Source: an uncultured Pelagibacteraceae bacterium (GTDB lineage: Bacteria; Pseudomonadota; Alphaproteobacteria; Pelagibacterales; Pelagibacteraceae). Taken from it: a stretch of 64,000 nt of DNA. Under the pieces are notes generated by a model. It was given only the letters and a program-made list of their open reading frames with translations, did no database searches and had not been told where the DNA came from. Shown here one piece after another: positions 9,925 to 19,104 of this stretch. The first letter of the stretch is position 1. Each line of letters begins with the position of its first letter. Position numbers and translations under genes: made by a program. The DNA is taken from the NCBI GenBank assembly GCA_902626245.1, contig CACOED010000001.1:1-64000 (forward strand). Direction: 5' to 3'.

Positions 9925-11670
9925 ATGAGTGCAGAACAAAATATAAAAGACAACACCTCTAAAGAGGTGTTGTCTTCAAAATCAGATACAGTTGCAGGAG
10001 ATATTTATGTACAAGATGTTCATAAATATTTTGGAGTAACCAGGGCATTAAATGGAGTAAATTTTAGTGCAAACTTTGGCGAAATCCACGCGATTGTTGG
10101 AGGTAATGGGTGTGGAAAAAGTACACTTGCAAAAGTCATGTCAGGTGTTTTGCCAATTGATAAAGGTAAAGTTTCTGTCTTAGGTCATACACCTACGTCG
10201 CCTGTAATGGCTAGAAATATGGGAATAGCAACTGTATTTCAAGAAGTCATGATCGCTGAAGAAGCATCGGTTGTTGATAATTTATTTGTTGGTTCAGATG
10301 ATTTTTGGTGGAAAAATTTTACTCAAAGAGAAAAGGTTTTAAAAGCTCAAGAAATTATGGAAGATCTTGTTGGCGAATATGTTGATCCATATACACAGGC
10401 TTTTAATCTATCATTACCTATTAAAGCATGGATTACAATTGCTAGAGCTTTCTTACGTGAAAATACAAAAGTTCTAATACTTGATGAGTCTTCAGCTGCA
10501 CTTGATTTTGACTCAACTGAAAGATTATTTAAAAAAATGAGAGAATTAAGAGACAACGGTGTAGCTGTGTTTATTGTTACCCACAGAATTGCAGAATTAG
10601 TAAGAATAAGCGACAAAGCAACGGTAATGAGAGATGGTAAAGATGTTGGCGTATTAGAAAAAAAAGATCTAAATGAAAAAAATTTAATTGGTTTAATGAC
10701 AGGAAGAGCAGAAACAGGAGAAAAATCTAAATCTATTGCCGTGCAAACTAAAACTGAAAAAGTAGTTTTGAGAGCAGAAAATTTGGTTGTTTGGCCAGAT
10801 AGTAAGCCTGTAAATTTTGAGGTAAAGAGAGGTGAAATAGTAGGTGTAACAGGATTGGATGGAAATGGACAAGATGATTTTGTTAAAATTTTAGCAGGTG
10901 TTCAGGAAGCTCATGGAGGTACTACAGAAATTTTAAACAGTAATGAGAATTTTTCAAAATATAATTCTTTAGATGATGCAAAAAAAAATGGGATATCTTT
11001 CGTTTCTGGTGACAGAAAAAAAGAAGGAATACTTCCAAACTTAAGCATTTATGAAAATTTAGTGGTTCCCCTGTATAAAAAAACAAGTAGAGGAGGTTTT
11101 TTAGGTTTTGTAGATTGGCTTGAGTTAAATGGAATATTTGATTGGGAAGTAGATAGACTTAGTATTAAAACTGGTCCTAGTGATAATTTAATAGGATCTC
11201 TAAGCGGAGGAAATCAACAAAAGGTTATGATAGCAAGATCATTTGCACAACATCCTAAAGTTTTAATTTTAAACGATCCTGCAAGAGGTATAGATGTGAG
11301 TACTAAGAGAGACTTATATGTCCACTTAAGAAAATATGTAGAAGAAGGCAATACAGTTATTTTTTTATCCAGTGAACTAGAAGAATTTATAGGGCTTTGT
11401 CCAAAAGTCATGGTTTTTAGAAACGGAACAGTTTTCGATATATTTGAAAATGAAGATGTAAATGCTGATACTTTGTTAGAAGGAATGTTTGGACAAACAT
11501 CTGGGATTGGTGAAACAACAATTTCTAGTAAATCAAATATGCCTTCTGAAGTGCCTGTAAATAGAAAAGTTATTAATAAAATTCCTGAGAAGAAAAAAGT
11601 AAAAATAGTAGATTTTGATAAAGAAAATAATAAAGAAAATAAAACAAAAATAAAAATAAAAACATTTTAA
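9925..11670 (+). CDS. Sugar-type (RbsA/MglA-like) double-domain ABC ATPase with Lys-rich C-terminal tail
   Basis: GGNGCGKST, second domain LSGGNQQKVMIARSFAQHPKVLILNDPARGIDVSTKRD; tail ...KKKVKIVDFDKENNKENKTKIKIKTF. Confidence 0.85.
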   Translation: MSAEQNIKDNTSKEVLSSKSDTVAGDIYVQDVHKYFGVTRALNGVNFSANFGEIHAIVGGNGCGKSTLAKVMSGVLPIDKGKVSVLGHTPTSPVMARNMGIATVFQEVMIAEEASVVDNLFVGSDDFWWKNFTQREKVLKAQEIMEDLVGEYVDPYTQAFNLSLPIKAWITIARAFLRENTKVLILDESSAALDFDSTERLFKKMRELRDNGVAVFIVTHRIAELVRISDKATVMRDGKDVGVLEKKDLNEKNLIGLMTGRAETGEKSKSIAVQTKTEKVVLRAENLVVWPDSKPVNFEVKRGEIVGVTGLDGNGQDDFVKILAGVQEAHGGTTEILNSNENFSKYNSLDDAKKNGISFVSGDRKKEGILPNLSIYENLVVPLYKKTSRGGFLGFVDWLELNGIFDWEVDRLSIKTGPSDNLIGSLSGGNQQKVMIARSFAQHPKVLILNDPARGIDVSTKRDLYVHLRKYVEEGNTVIFLSSELEEFIGLCPKVMVFRNGTVFDIFENEDVNADTLLEGMFGQTSGIGETTISSKSNMPSEVPVNRKVINKIPEKKKVKIVDFDKENNKENKTKIKIKTF

Positions 11671-12176
11671 TGAAAAAAGAAAATAAAATTAATTATTATA
11701 ACGACGAAGACAAAGTTAATTTTGAAAAATTAAATAATTTTAATAAATTTAATTCTAAAAATATAAAAAGTGCCGAATTAAATAATTTTAATACTAGATA
11801 CTCTAATTCCGATAAAAATTATTTTAATACTATTCTTAAAATTGATGAGAATACATCATTGTTAAATAATAGTAATAAAGAAAAAAAATATTATAATACA
11901 TCAGATTTTAAAAAATTTGATCAACTCAATAATTTTCCTGAGTATAATAATAAAATAGATTATCAGAATAAAGAAAATTTGGGTTCTGGAACAAAATATA
12001 AATCAAGTGATTATGGTGAATTTAATAAAATAATTCAAACAAAAAATAATGAAAAAAAAACTAAAGACCAGAATAAAAAAATTAAAGTTATTGATTACGG
12101 AAAAATAAAAGAAAATGAAAAAAAACTTAAGAACAAAATTGGGGTAGAAAAAATAAAAATTGTTTATTTTGATTAA
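11670..12176 (+). CDS. Orphan Asn/Lys-rich repeat protein with four Y-x3-D-x3-F-x2-[IL] units and C-terminal KIKIVYFD
   Basis: ORF between ABC ATPase and permease, start overlaps the ATPase stop by 1 nt; units YNDEDKVNFEKL, YSNSDKNYFNTI, YNTSDFKKFDQL, YKSSDYGEFNKI. Confidence 0.7.
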   Translation: MKKENKINYYNDEDKVNFEKLNNFNKFNSKNIKSAELNNFNTRYSNSDKNYFNTILKIDENTSLLNNSNKEKKYYNTSDFKKFDQLNNFPEYNNKIDYQNKENLGSGTKYKSSDYGEFNKIIQTKNNEKKTKDQNKKIKVIDYGKIKENEKKLKNKIGVEKIKIVYFD

Positions 12177-12178
12177 AT

Positions 12179-14500
12179 ATGGAAATAGCAGATAAATTAA
12201 AAAAAACCTTTAGATCAAGTGTGGATACTTCATCAAATAAGTATCTAATGGTTCCAATTTTTATTTTTTTTTCTTTATTAATATTTGCTTTGATTAGAAG
12301 TCCAATAATTATTTCCCAATCAGGAATTGGAAGTGCAATTATGCTTACAGCTCCTCTAATTTTAACTACTTACGCATTAACATTTATAGCAATGGCGGGA
12401 AGAGGTGGAGTAGACTTATCAATTGGTCCTTTTATGGGATTTATAAATGTAAGTAGTATCCAGTTATATGCTGCGGGTTACCTACAAACACCCATCGGTT
12501 GGTTTATTTATGCAATTGCAATGGGTTTAATTTGGCAATTATTTTATGCATTGATTGTTTGTTTTGTAAGAGTTTCCCCAATCATTGTCTCTTTAGCAGG
12601 GTATTTAGCTTTTGCGGGAATTAACATTGTAATCTTACCAAGACCAGGAGGAATAGCCCCCGATTGGCTTATTCCATGGGGTGAAGGTTTTACAATTTTT
12701 AATGAAATCTTCCTATTAATGATTTTGGCTACAATATTATTTTATATAATTACTCATACTGCATTCTGGGGTCATTTAAAGTTAATGGGTGCTGATGAAA
12801 GAGCTGCTTTTACAAGTGGAGTTAAAATTAATTTAGTAAGAATTGTTGCACACATGATTGCAGGAATTTTTGCAGCTTTATCTGCAATATGTTTTACTGC
12901 CCTAGTTGGTTCGGGAGACCCCTTACAGGGAACTAAATATACATTATTAGGTATAACAGCTTTAGTTCTAGGAGGAGCAAGCCTTGCTGGGGGTCGTGGA
13001 GGTGCATTTGGTGCAATATTAGGTGCTCTTAATTTATACTTGATTAACTACATTTTGGTTACATTTAAATTTGAAAGACTTCAGAGTTTTGTTTCTGATT
13101 TGTCATACGGAGCAGTTTTAGTTATTGCTTTATTGGTTAGTTTAATTCTACCTTACGTTACAAGAATAACAAAAGGTTTATCTGTAATGGTCTTTTTTAT
13201 TCTTATGGCATTTGCTGGATTATTTGTTGTAATTCATCAAGTTTATGATCAGCCAATAGTTGTTGAAAAAGTAGTTGAAGAGAAAAAAGATGATGACAGA
13301 AGAGGAAAAAAAATAAGAAAAGTTGATGCAACAGGAAACATAATTGTTGAAGAAGGAGAAGAAGGTACTACAACAGGTACAGGGACTGCAAAAGGTGGTT
13401 CACTTGCAGGGCATGGTGTAGTTCAATTTTCTGAAACACCAGGGACTATTGTATTTTATGTAATTCTAGGTCTAGCAGGTGTTGCTTTAATGCTTTATCT
13501 ATTAGCTGTTCACAGGAGTCCCTCTACTATCACTTTTGCTGTTGTGGTCGTAATTATAGCTGCTGGTTTAATTTTTGATCCAGAAGATAAAGATAAAGAC
13601 TTATTAAAAGATACAGAAGGAATAACTTTACAATCTAATCAAATAAGTAGTATTGAAACTTCCGCTCCTCAATATTTTAGTTTGGAAAAAATAAATTATT
13701 TAACTAATATTTCAGAAGGTGTTCTAATTTCTGGAACAACATACAGTATTATTTACTTAGCTGGAGTAGTATTGCTTGCTTCACTTTTGGTGATTACAAT
13801 GCTTCCTCAATTTAATGCAAGAACAAAATCTACTGCGATGCTTTTTTTTCTTGCAGCTCTATCATTGGTAATTTTAAAAGGTGTGTCTTATAATAATTTA
13901 ATAGAAAGCTCAGACAGTAGCTTTTTTGGTATTCAAGGATATGGTGTTATTTTAGTATGTTTACTTCTTTTTGTTATTACAGCTCCATTTGCACATTCTA
14001 AAATAAAAAATTTAACAAATGTTTATATCTTTGGATTTGGTGTACTAGCAATAATTGCTACTTATTTCGTAGGTGGAAATACTTTTATCTCTGATGATCC
14101 ATCACTTTATCAACCAAGAATAATTAGTGAATTAAATATAGGTGACCTTTCACAAATTAAATATGAAGCTACAAAAAGATTTTTTTACGAAACAGTAAAT
14201 TCTGGTTACTCACAGGTTGCATTTAGTATTTTAGCTGTTTTCTTAGTACAATATTTTTTATTTTTAAATATGGGCCATAAAGGAAGCTATAAAAGATTTG
14301 CTCCGTATATGTATATTGTTATCTTTGCAAGTCTTTTATGGTCAGCGATATTTTATTCAGTTGGATACTCTTTTTATAAAATTTTAGCTGTATTTATTAT
14401 TGGAGTACCGCTTACTCCTTTGGTATGGCAATTCATGAGAATATACAGGGAGAAAATAGCTCGTGATAATAAATTAAGTCAATGGGAAGAGGTAAAATAA
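12179..14500 (+). CDS. RbsC-like ABC permease with a ~440 aa extra C-terminal membrane region
   Basis: BPD_transp_2-like N-terminal ~330 aa (GRGGVDLSIGPFMGF, LGGASLAGGRGGAFGAILGAL), then charged loop and further TM segments. Confidence 0.8.
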   Translation: MEIADKLKKTFRSSVDTSSNKYLMVPIFIFFSLLIFALIRSPIIISQSGIGSAIMLTAPLILTTYALTFIAMAGRGGVDLSIGPFMGFINVSSIQLYAAGYLQTPIGWFIYAIAMGLIWQLFYALIVCFVRVSPIIVSLAGYLAFAGINIVILPRPGGIAPDWLIPWGEGFTIFNEIFLLMILATILFYIITHTAFWGHLKLMGADERAAFTSGVKINLVRIVAHMIAGIFAALSAICFTALVGSGDPLQGTKYTLLGITALVLGGASLAGGRGGAFGAILGALNLYLINYILVTFKFERLQSFVSDLSYGAVLVIALLVSLILPYVTRITKGLSVMVFFILMAFAGLFVVIHQVYDQPIVVEKVVEEKKDDDRRGKKIRKVDATGNIIVEEGEEGTTTGTGTAKGGSLAGHGVVQFSETPGTIVFYVILGLAGVALMLYLLAVHRSPSTITFAVVVVIIAAGLIFDPEDKDKDLLKDTEGITLQSNQISSIETSAPQYFSLEKINYLTNISEGVLISGTTYSIIYLAGVVLLASLLVITMLPQFNARTKSTAMLFFLAALSLVILKGVSYNNLIESSDSSFFGIQGYGVILVCLLLFVITAPFAHSKIKNLTNVYIFGFGVLAIIATYFVGGNTFISDDPSLYQPRIISELNIGDLSQIKYEATKRFFYETVNSGYSQVAFSILAVFLVQYFLFLNMGHKGSYKRFAPYMYIVIFASLLWSAIFYSVGYSFYKILAVFIIGVPLTPLVWQFMRIYREKIARDNKLSQWEEVK

Positions 14501-14501
14501 A

Positions 14502-15905
14502 ATGAGGAGATCTGCTTTTCTTTTCTTTAAAGGATTAGGCCTTTTATTTGCAATCTTATGCGGTATTGGTACCGCTGTGCTTGGTTGGTTCGATGGAGCT
14601 GATTGGATGAATATTGTTGCATATTCTATTGCTGTAACAGGATTAATACTATGGGGATGGTACCATTTCTCAGTAAGATGGATTAATGAAGATTTAAAAC
14701 AAAATATATTTACTAAAATGCCTAAAGAAGAAAAAGAAAGGCAAGATAGTGAAGATGAAGAAAATTTCTTTTTTAAAAATATTAAAGAACATAAATGGAA
14801 AACTGTAGCTTTTCTTGGAGTAATTTTAATATTTATATTCGTCTCTTTTATCGCAGACAATTTCTTTTCAGGAAGAACTTTAGTTTCATTTCTAATTTTC
14901 CTTGCATTTGTAATATTTATGGGAGTTATAAGCAGGTTTATCAAAGGAACTAAAAGTGTTTTTGTTGGTATATCAGTTTTAATTGGTCTCTTTATAATTG
15001 GATCTTTAACTATTCCTGGTTTCTTAACTTTAATGAATATGAAGTCGATGCTAGTTTTTGCAGCTTTCTTAGGTTTAGCTACTGTTGGTCAAACTTTTGT
15101 TGCATTACTAGGAGGATTAGATCTATCAATACCTTTTGTTATTGGATCTATGAATGTTGCGTTAATGTCTTTAATTTCAAAAGGAGTTCCTCCTTGGTTA
15201 GCTTGTTTAGCTATTTTATTATTAGGTGCTTTAATAGGATTAGTAAATGGAATTTTAAGTTTTAGACTTCAAGGACAAGCTTTAATCTTAACTTTAGGAG
15301 TTGGTTTTTTTGTTAAAGGTGGAGTTCAAATACTTGTAGCAATGGGAACTTTTTCTGCTGGTACAGTTTTTGGTGTAGTACCGCCTTGGATGACTAATTT
15401 AGCGTCAATGAATGGTAAAACCATTGGTCTTCCAATACCTCCTGTTGTTATTATTTGGATAGTTGCAAGTATAATAATAATTGTTGCTCTGCGATTAACA
15501 AAATGGGGTAGACATTTATACGCTTTAGGAGGTAGTAGATTATCCTCTTCAAGGTTATCAATATCAGAGAAAGGTTATTGGATTGGAGCTTATGTTATAA
15601 GCGGATTTTTTGCAGCTTTAACTGGAGCACTTCTTTTAGGTTGGAGTGGAGGAGGGTTTGTTGGAGCTGGTGATATTTATTTATTCACAACAATAGCTGC
15701 TGTAGTAATCGGTGGCACATCTTTACTTGGTGGCTATGGAGGATATGGACTAAGTGTAATAGGTGTCTTAATTTTACAAATTGTAACAACTGTATTAATT
15801 GGATGGGGTTTAAGTTGGGAAGCACAGCAATTTATACTAGGTTTATTAATTATACCAATGGTAGCTCTTTACGCAAGGTCGCCACATATTAGGTCGCAAA
15901 TATAA
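14502..15905 (+). CDS. RbsC-like ABC permease with N-terminal extra TM region
   Basis: LGGLDLSIPFVIGSMNV, VVIGGTSLLGGYGGYGLSVIGVLIL; ~150 aa N-terminal extension. Confidence 0.8.
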   Translation: MRRSAFLFFKGLGLLFAILCGIGTAVLGWFDGADWMNIVAYSIAVTGLILWGWYHFSVRWINEDLKQNIFTKMPKEEKERQDSEDEENFFFKNIKEHKWKTVAFLGVILIFIFVSFIADNFFSGRTLVSFLIFLAFVIFMGVISRFIKGTKSVFVGISVLIGLFIIGSLTIPGFLTLMNMKSMLVFAAFLGLATVGQTFVALLGGLDLSIPFVIGSMNVALMSLISKGVPPWLACLAILLLGALIGLVNGILSFRLQGQALILTLGVGFFVKGGVQILVAMGTFSAGTVFGVVPPWMTNLASMNGKTIGLPIPPVVIIWIVASIIIIVALRLTKWGRHLYALGGSRLSSSRLSISEKGYWIGAYVISGFFAALTGALLLGWSGGGFVGAGDIYLFTTIAAVVIGGTSLLGGYGGYGLSVIGVLILQIVTTVLIGWGLSWEAQQFILGLLIIPMVALYARSPHIRSQI

Positions 15906-15917
15906 GGGGGGGATGAA

Positions 15918-16637
15918 ATGACAAAAATAAATTGTGATATGGGAGAAAGTTTTGGAATTTACAACGCTGGTAACGACGAACAAATAATGCCGTTGATAGA
16001 TGTTGCTAACGTTGCATGTGGTTTTCATGCATCTGATCCTAATCATATGAGAAAAACAGTAGAATTAGCAAAAAAAAATAAAGTAAAAGTTGGAGCCCAT
16101 CCATCTTTTCCTGACTTACAAGGGTTTGGAAGAAGAGAAATGAAAATGCCAAAGTTAGATTTAAAAAATATGATTATGTATCAAGTTGGTGCTCTTAAGG
16201 CATTCTTAGATGAGTATAATATGCCATTAAATCATATTAAACCTCACGGATCATTATATGTTATGGCTTCAAAAGATGAAGAAATTGCAAGAGCCATTGC
16301 TGATGCTGTCGAAACTTTTAATGTCAGTATTTATGGCATGGCAAATACAGTTCATGAAAAAATTTATAAAAAGGAAAGAAAGTTAGACTTTATTGCAGAA
16401 TTTTATGCTGATTTAGATTATGACAAAGACGGAAAACTTGTAATAGCTAAAGGAAAAAATGCAAAATATAGCAGTAAATTAGCAGTAAATCGTTGTTTAA
16501 GAGCTATAAAAGAAAAAAAAGTTAAAAATACAAGTGGTACAGATACAGATGTTGGTTGCGATATAATTTGCGTTCATTCAGATACTCCCAATGCTGTTGA
16601 AATAATCAAAAGTTTAAAAAAAGCACTTAAAAAATAA
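15918..16637 (+). CDS. pxpA: 5-oxoprolinase subunit A (LamB/YcsF family)
   Basis: INCDMGESFGIY, VANVACGFHASDPNHMRKTVELAKKNKVKVGAHPSFPDLQGFGRR; SD gggggg. Confidence 0.9.
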   Translation: MTKINCDMGESFGIYNAGNDEQIMPLIDVANVACGFHASDPNHMRKTVELAKKNKVKVGAHPSFPDLQGFGRREMKMPKLDLKNMIMYQVGALKAFLDEYNMPLNHIKPHGSLYVMASKDEEIARAIADAVETFNVSIYGMANTVHEKIYKKERKLDFIAEFYADLDYDKDGKLVIAKGKNAKYSSKLAVNRCLRAIKEKKVKNTSGTDTDVGCDIICVHSDTPNAVEIIKSLKKALKK

Positions 16638-16643
16638 AAAAGT

Positions 16644-19097
16644 ATGAAAAAAATTCTAATTGCAAACCGTGGGGAAATTGCCTGTAGAATTATTGATAGT
16701 TGTAAAAAACTTAAGTTTCACTCAATCGCAGTTTATTCTGACATAGACAAAAATAGCAAACATGTAAGAAAAGCTGATGAGTCAATTCATATAGGTGCAT
16801 CAAAAGCTCAAGAAAGTTATTTAAATGTAGATAAAATAATTGAAGCAGCAAAAAAATTAAAAGCTGACGCTATTCATCCTGGTTACGGCTTTTTAGCAGA
16901 AAACGAAAAATTTGCACAAAAAGTAATTGATTCTGGAATTACTTGGATAGGACCCAAGCCAAATACAATTGTCTCAATGGGTAACAAAGATATAGCAAGA
17001 GATTTAGCTTTGAAAAGTAATTTACCAATTTGTCCAGGCTTAAATAATAAGGATTTAGAAAATAAAGATTTAGAAAAAAAATGCAATGAAATTGGTTTTC
17101 CTATTCTAGTAAAAGCTAGCGCTGGTGGAGGTGGAATAGGAATGCAAATTGTTAATGATTATGGAGAATTAATTAAATCTGTAGAAAAAACAAAAAATTT
17201 AGCTAAGAAAGCTTTTGGTAACAGTGATATCTTTTTAGAAAAATTTATAAAAAATGCAAGACATATAGAAATACAAATATTTGGTTTTGGTGAAAAGAAA
17301 GCTGTACATTTTTTTGAAAGAGACTGTTCAATTCAAAGAAGATTTCAAAAAATTATAGAAGAAAGCCCAGCACCAAAGATAGATGAAAAAATTTTAAATG
17401 AAATGGCACAAAGTGCAGTTAACTTTGCAAGTAATCAAAGTTATGAAGGTGCTGGTACGATAGAGTTTATCTATGATGTGGATGAAAAAAAATTCTACTT
17501 TTTAGAAATGAATACAAGAATTCAAGTAGAACACCCTGTTACAGAAAGTATAACCAACTCAGATTTAGTAGAGATGCAAATAAAGTTTGCATTAGGTATT
17601 GATCTTGATTTGATGGAACAAAATAAAATTAATAGGAGCGGTCACGCAGTTGAATGTAGATTGTATGCAGAAGATCCTTCAAAAAACTTTCTTCCTTCCC
17701 CAGGAAAAATTACAAAACTAAAAATTCCAAACTTAGGCTTAACAAATATTAGATTGGATATTGGTGTTGATGAGGGGGATGAGATATCTTTTTATTACGA
17801 TCCAATGATAGCGAAGATCATTTCTAAAAGTAAAAATAGAACTGAAAGTATTAATAATATGATAAATTTTTTAAAAGATCTTGAAATTGAAGGTATTAAA
17901 ACAAATAAATCTTTTTTGATATCTGTTCTCCAAAATAAAACTTTTGAGGATGCTAACTTTAATACAAAATTTATTGAAAATAATTTAACTTTATTTACAG
18001 AAAAAAAAGAAATTAACTTAAAAGACAAACAGCAAAATAAAAATAATGAGCAAAAATATAGCGATAAAGATGTAAAAGCATTTGAAAAAATTATTTCAAA
18101 AACTCCAAAAATTAAAAATGGTCAAGACTATACAGAAAAAGACTTAAAAGAATTTGAAAATATTGTTTCATCAAAAAGTAAAAAGAAGAAAACTGATGAA
18201 AATACTGAAGTAAACAACGTTCCAGGCAAAATTTACGATATTCCTAAGTTCTTACCCGCTGGTGATAAATATATGCTTATTGAATTTGGAAATGTGATGA
18301 ATTTAGAGCTTAATTTTACCGCTCAAAATCTAGCAAAGGCAATAAAAGACCATAAAGTTAAAGGTGTTTACGAAACATCTCCATGTTTTGCTTCTATGAT
18401 AGTTCATTATGAACCTGAAGAAATAAAATTTAATGAATTAAAAAATGAACTTATATCTCTAATCAACTCATTAGGGCCTTCGGATGATATAGAAATAAAT
18501 AGTAGAATTTTTTCTTTTCCAACTGTTTATTTGGATAAATGGACTAAAGAATGTATTGAAGATTACTCAAACAAAATAGCTAAAAAGAAACCTGATCCTG
18601 AACTTATAACCGAATTAAATAATCTTGAGAATATTGATCAGTTTGTAAGAGTTCATTCAAGCACAGAATATTGGGTAGCAGCGATAGGTTTTTGGCCAGG
18701 CCTTCCGTTTATGATGGCTCTTGATCCAAGGTGTAAACTGACTGTTCCAAAATATAATCCTCCAAGAACTTGGACTCCAAAAGGAACTGTTGGTATGGGT
18801 GGTGCTTCAACTTGTATTTATCCAGATCGTCTACCAGGTGGTTATCAAATTTTTGGAATTATCCCTGTTCCTATCTGGGATACCAAAAAAAGTTTTCCAG
18901 TATTTGAAAATAATATATGTCTTTTTCAACCTGGTGACAGAGTAAAATTTGTACCTACTACTTATGAAGAGTTTGACCATGTGTCAAACAAAATAAAAGA
19001 TGGGACATATAACTATAATATTGTTGAATATCAAAAATTCTCAGTAAAAAATTATAAAAGTTGGTTAAAAAAAATCGACCATTCAAAGAGGTTTTAA
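16644..19097 (+). CDS. Fusion: biotin carboxylase (AccC-like) + Lys-rich linker with two repeats + 5-oxoprolinase subunit B (PxpB/KipI)
   Basis: ILIANRGEIACRII, FLEMNTRIQVEHPVTE; C-terminal FWPGLPFMMALDP...NPPRTWTPKGTVGMGGASTCIYP...GGYQIFG. Confidence 0.9.
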   Translation: MKKILIANRGEIACRIIDSCKKLKFHSIAVYSDIDKNSKHVRKADESIHIGASKAQESYLNVDKIIEAAKKLKADAIHPGYGFLAENEKFAQKVIDSGITWIGPKPNTIVSMGNKDIARDLALKSNLPICPGLNNKDLENKDLEKKCNEIGFPILVKASAGGGGIGMQIVNDYGELIKSVEKTKNLAKKAFGNSDIFLEKFIKNARHIEIQIFGFGEKKAVHFFERDCSIQRRFQKIIEESPAPKIDEKILNEMAQSAVNFASNQSYEGAGTIEFIYDVDEKKFYFLEMNTRIQVEHPVTESITNSDLVEMQIKFALGIDLDLMEQNKINRSGHAVECRLYAEDPSKNFLPSPGKITKLKIPNLGLTNIRLDIGVDEGDEISFYYDPMIAKIISKSKNRTESINNMINFLKDLEIEGIKTNKSFLISVLQNKTFEDANFNTKFIENNLTLFTEKKEINLKDKQQNKNNEQKYSDKDVKAFEKIISKTPKIKNGQDYTEKDLKEFENIVSSKSKKKKTDENTEVNNVPGKIYDIPKFLPAGDKYMLIEFGNVMNLELNFTAQNLAKAIKDHKVKGVYETSPCFASMIVHYEPEEIKFNELKNELISLINSLGPSDDIEINSRIFSFPTVYLDKWTKECIEDYSNKIAKKKPDPELITELNNLENIDQFVRVHSSTEYWVAAIGFWPGLPFMMALDPRCKLTVPKYNPPRTWTPKGTVGMGGASTCIYPDRLPGGYQIFGIIPVPIWDTKKSFPVFENNICLFQPGDRVKFVPTTYEEFDHVSNKIKDGTYNYNIVEYQKFSVKNYKSWLKKIDHSKRF

Positions 19098-19104
19098 ATA
19101 AAAT

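Noticed and set aside
14474-14944. 156-aa minus ORF opposite the second permease
   Set aside because: Antisense shadow of a well-supported membrane protein gene.
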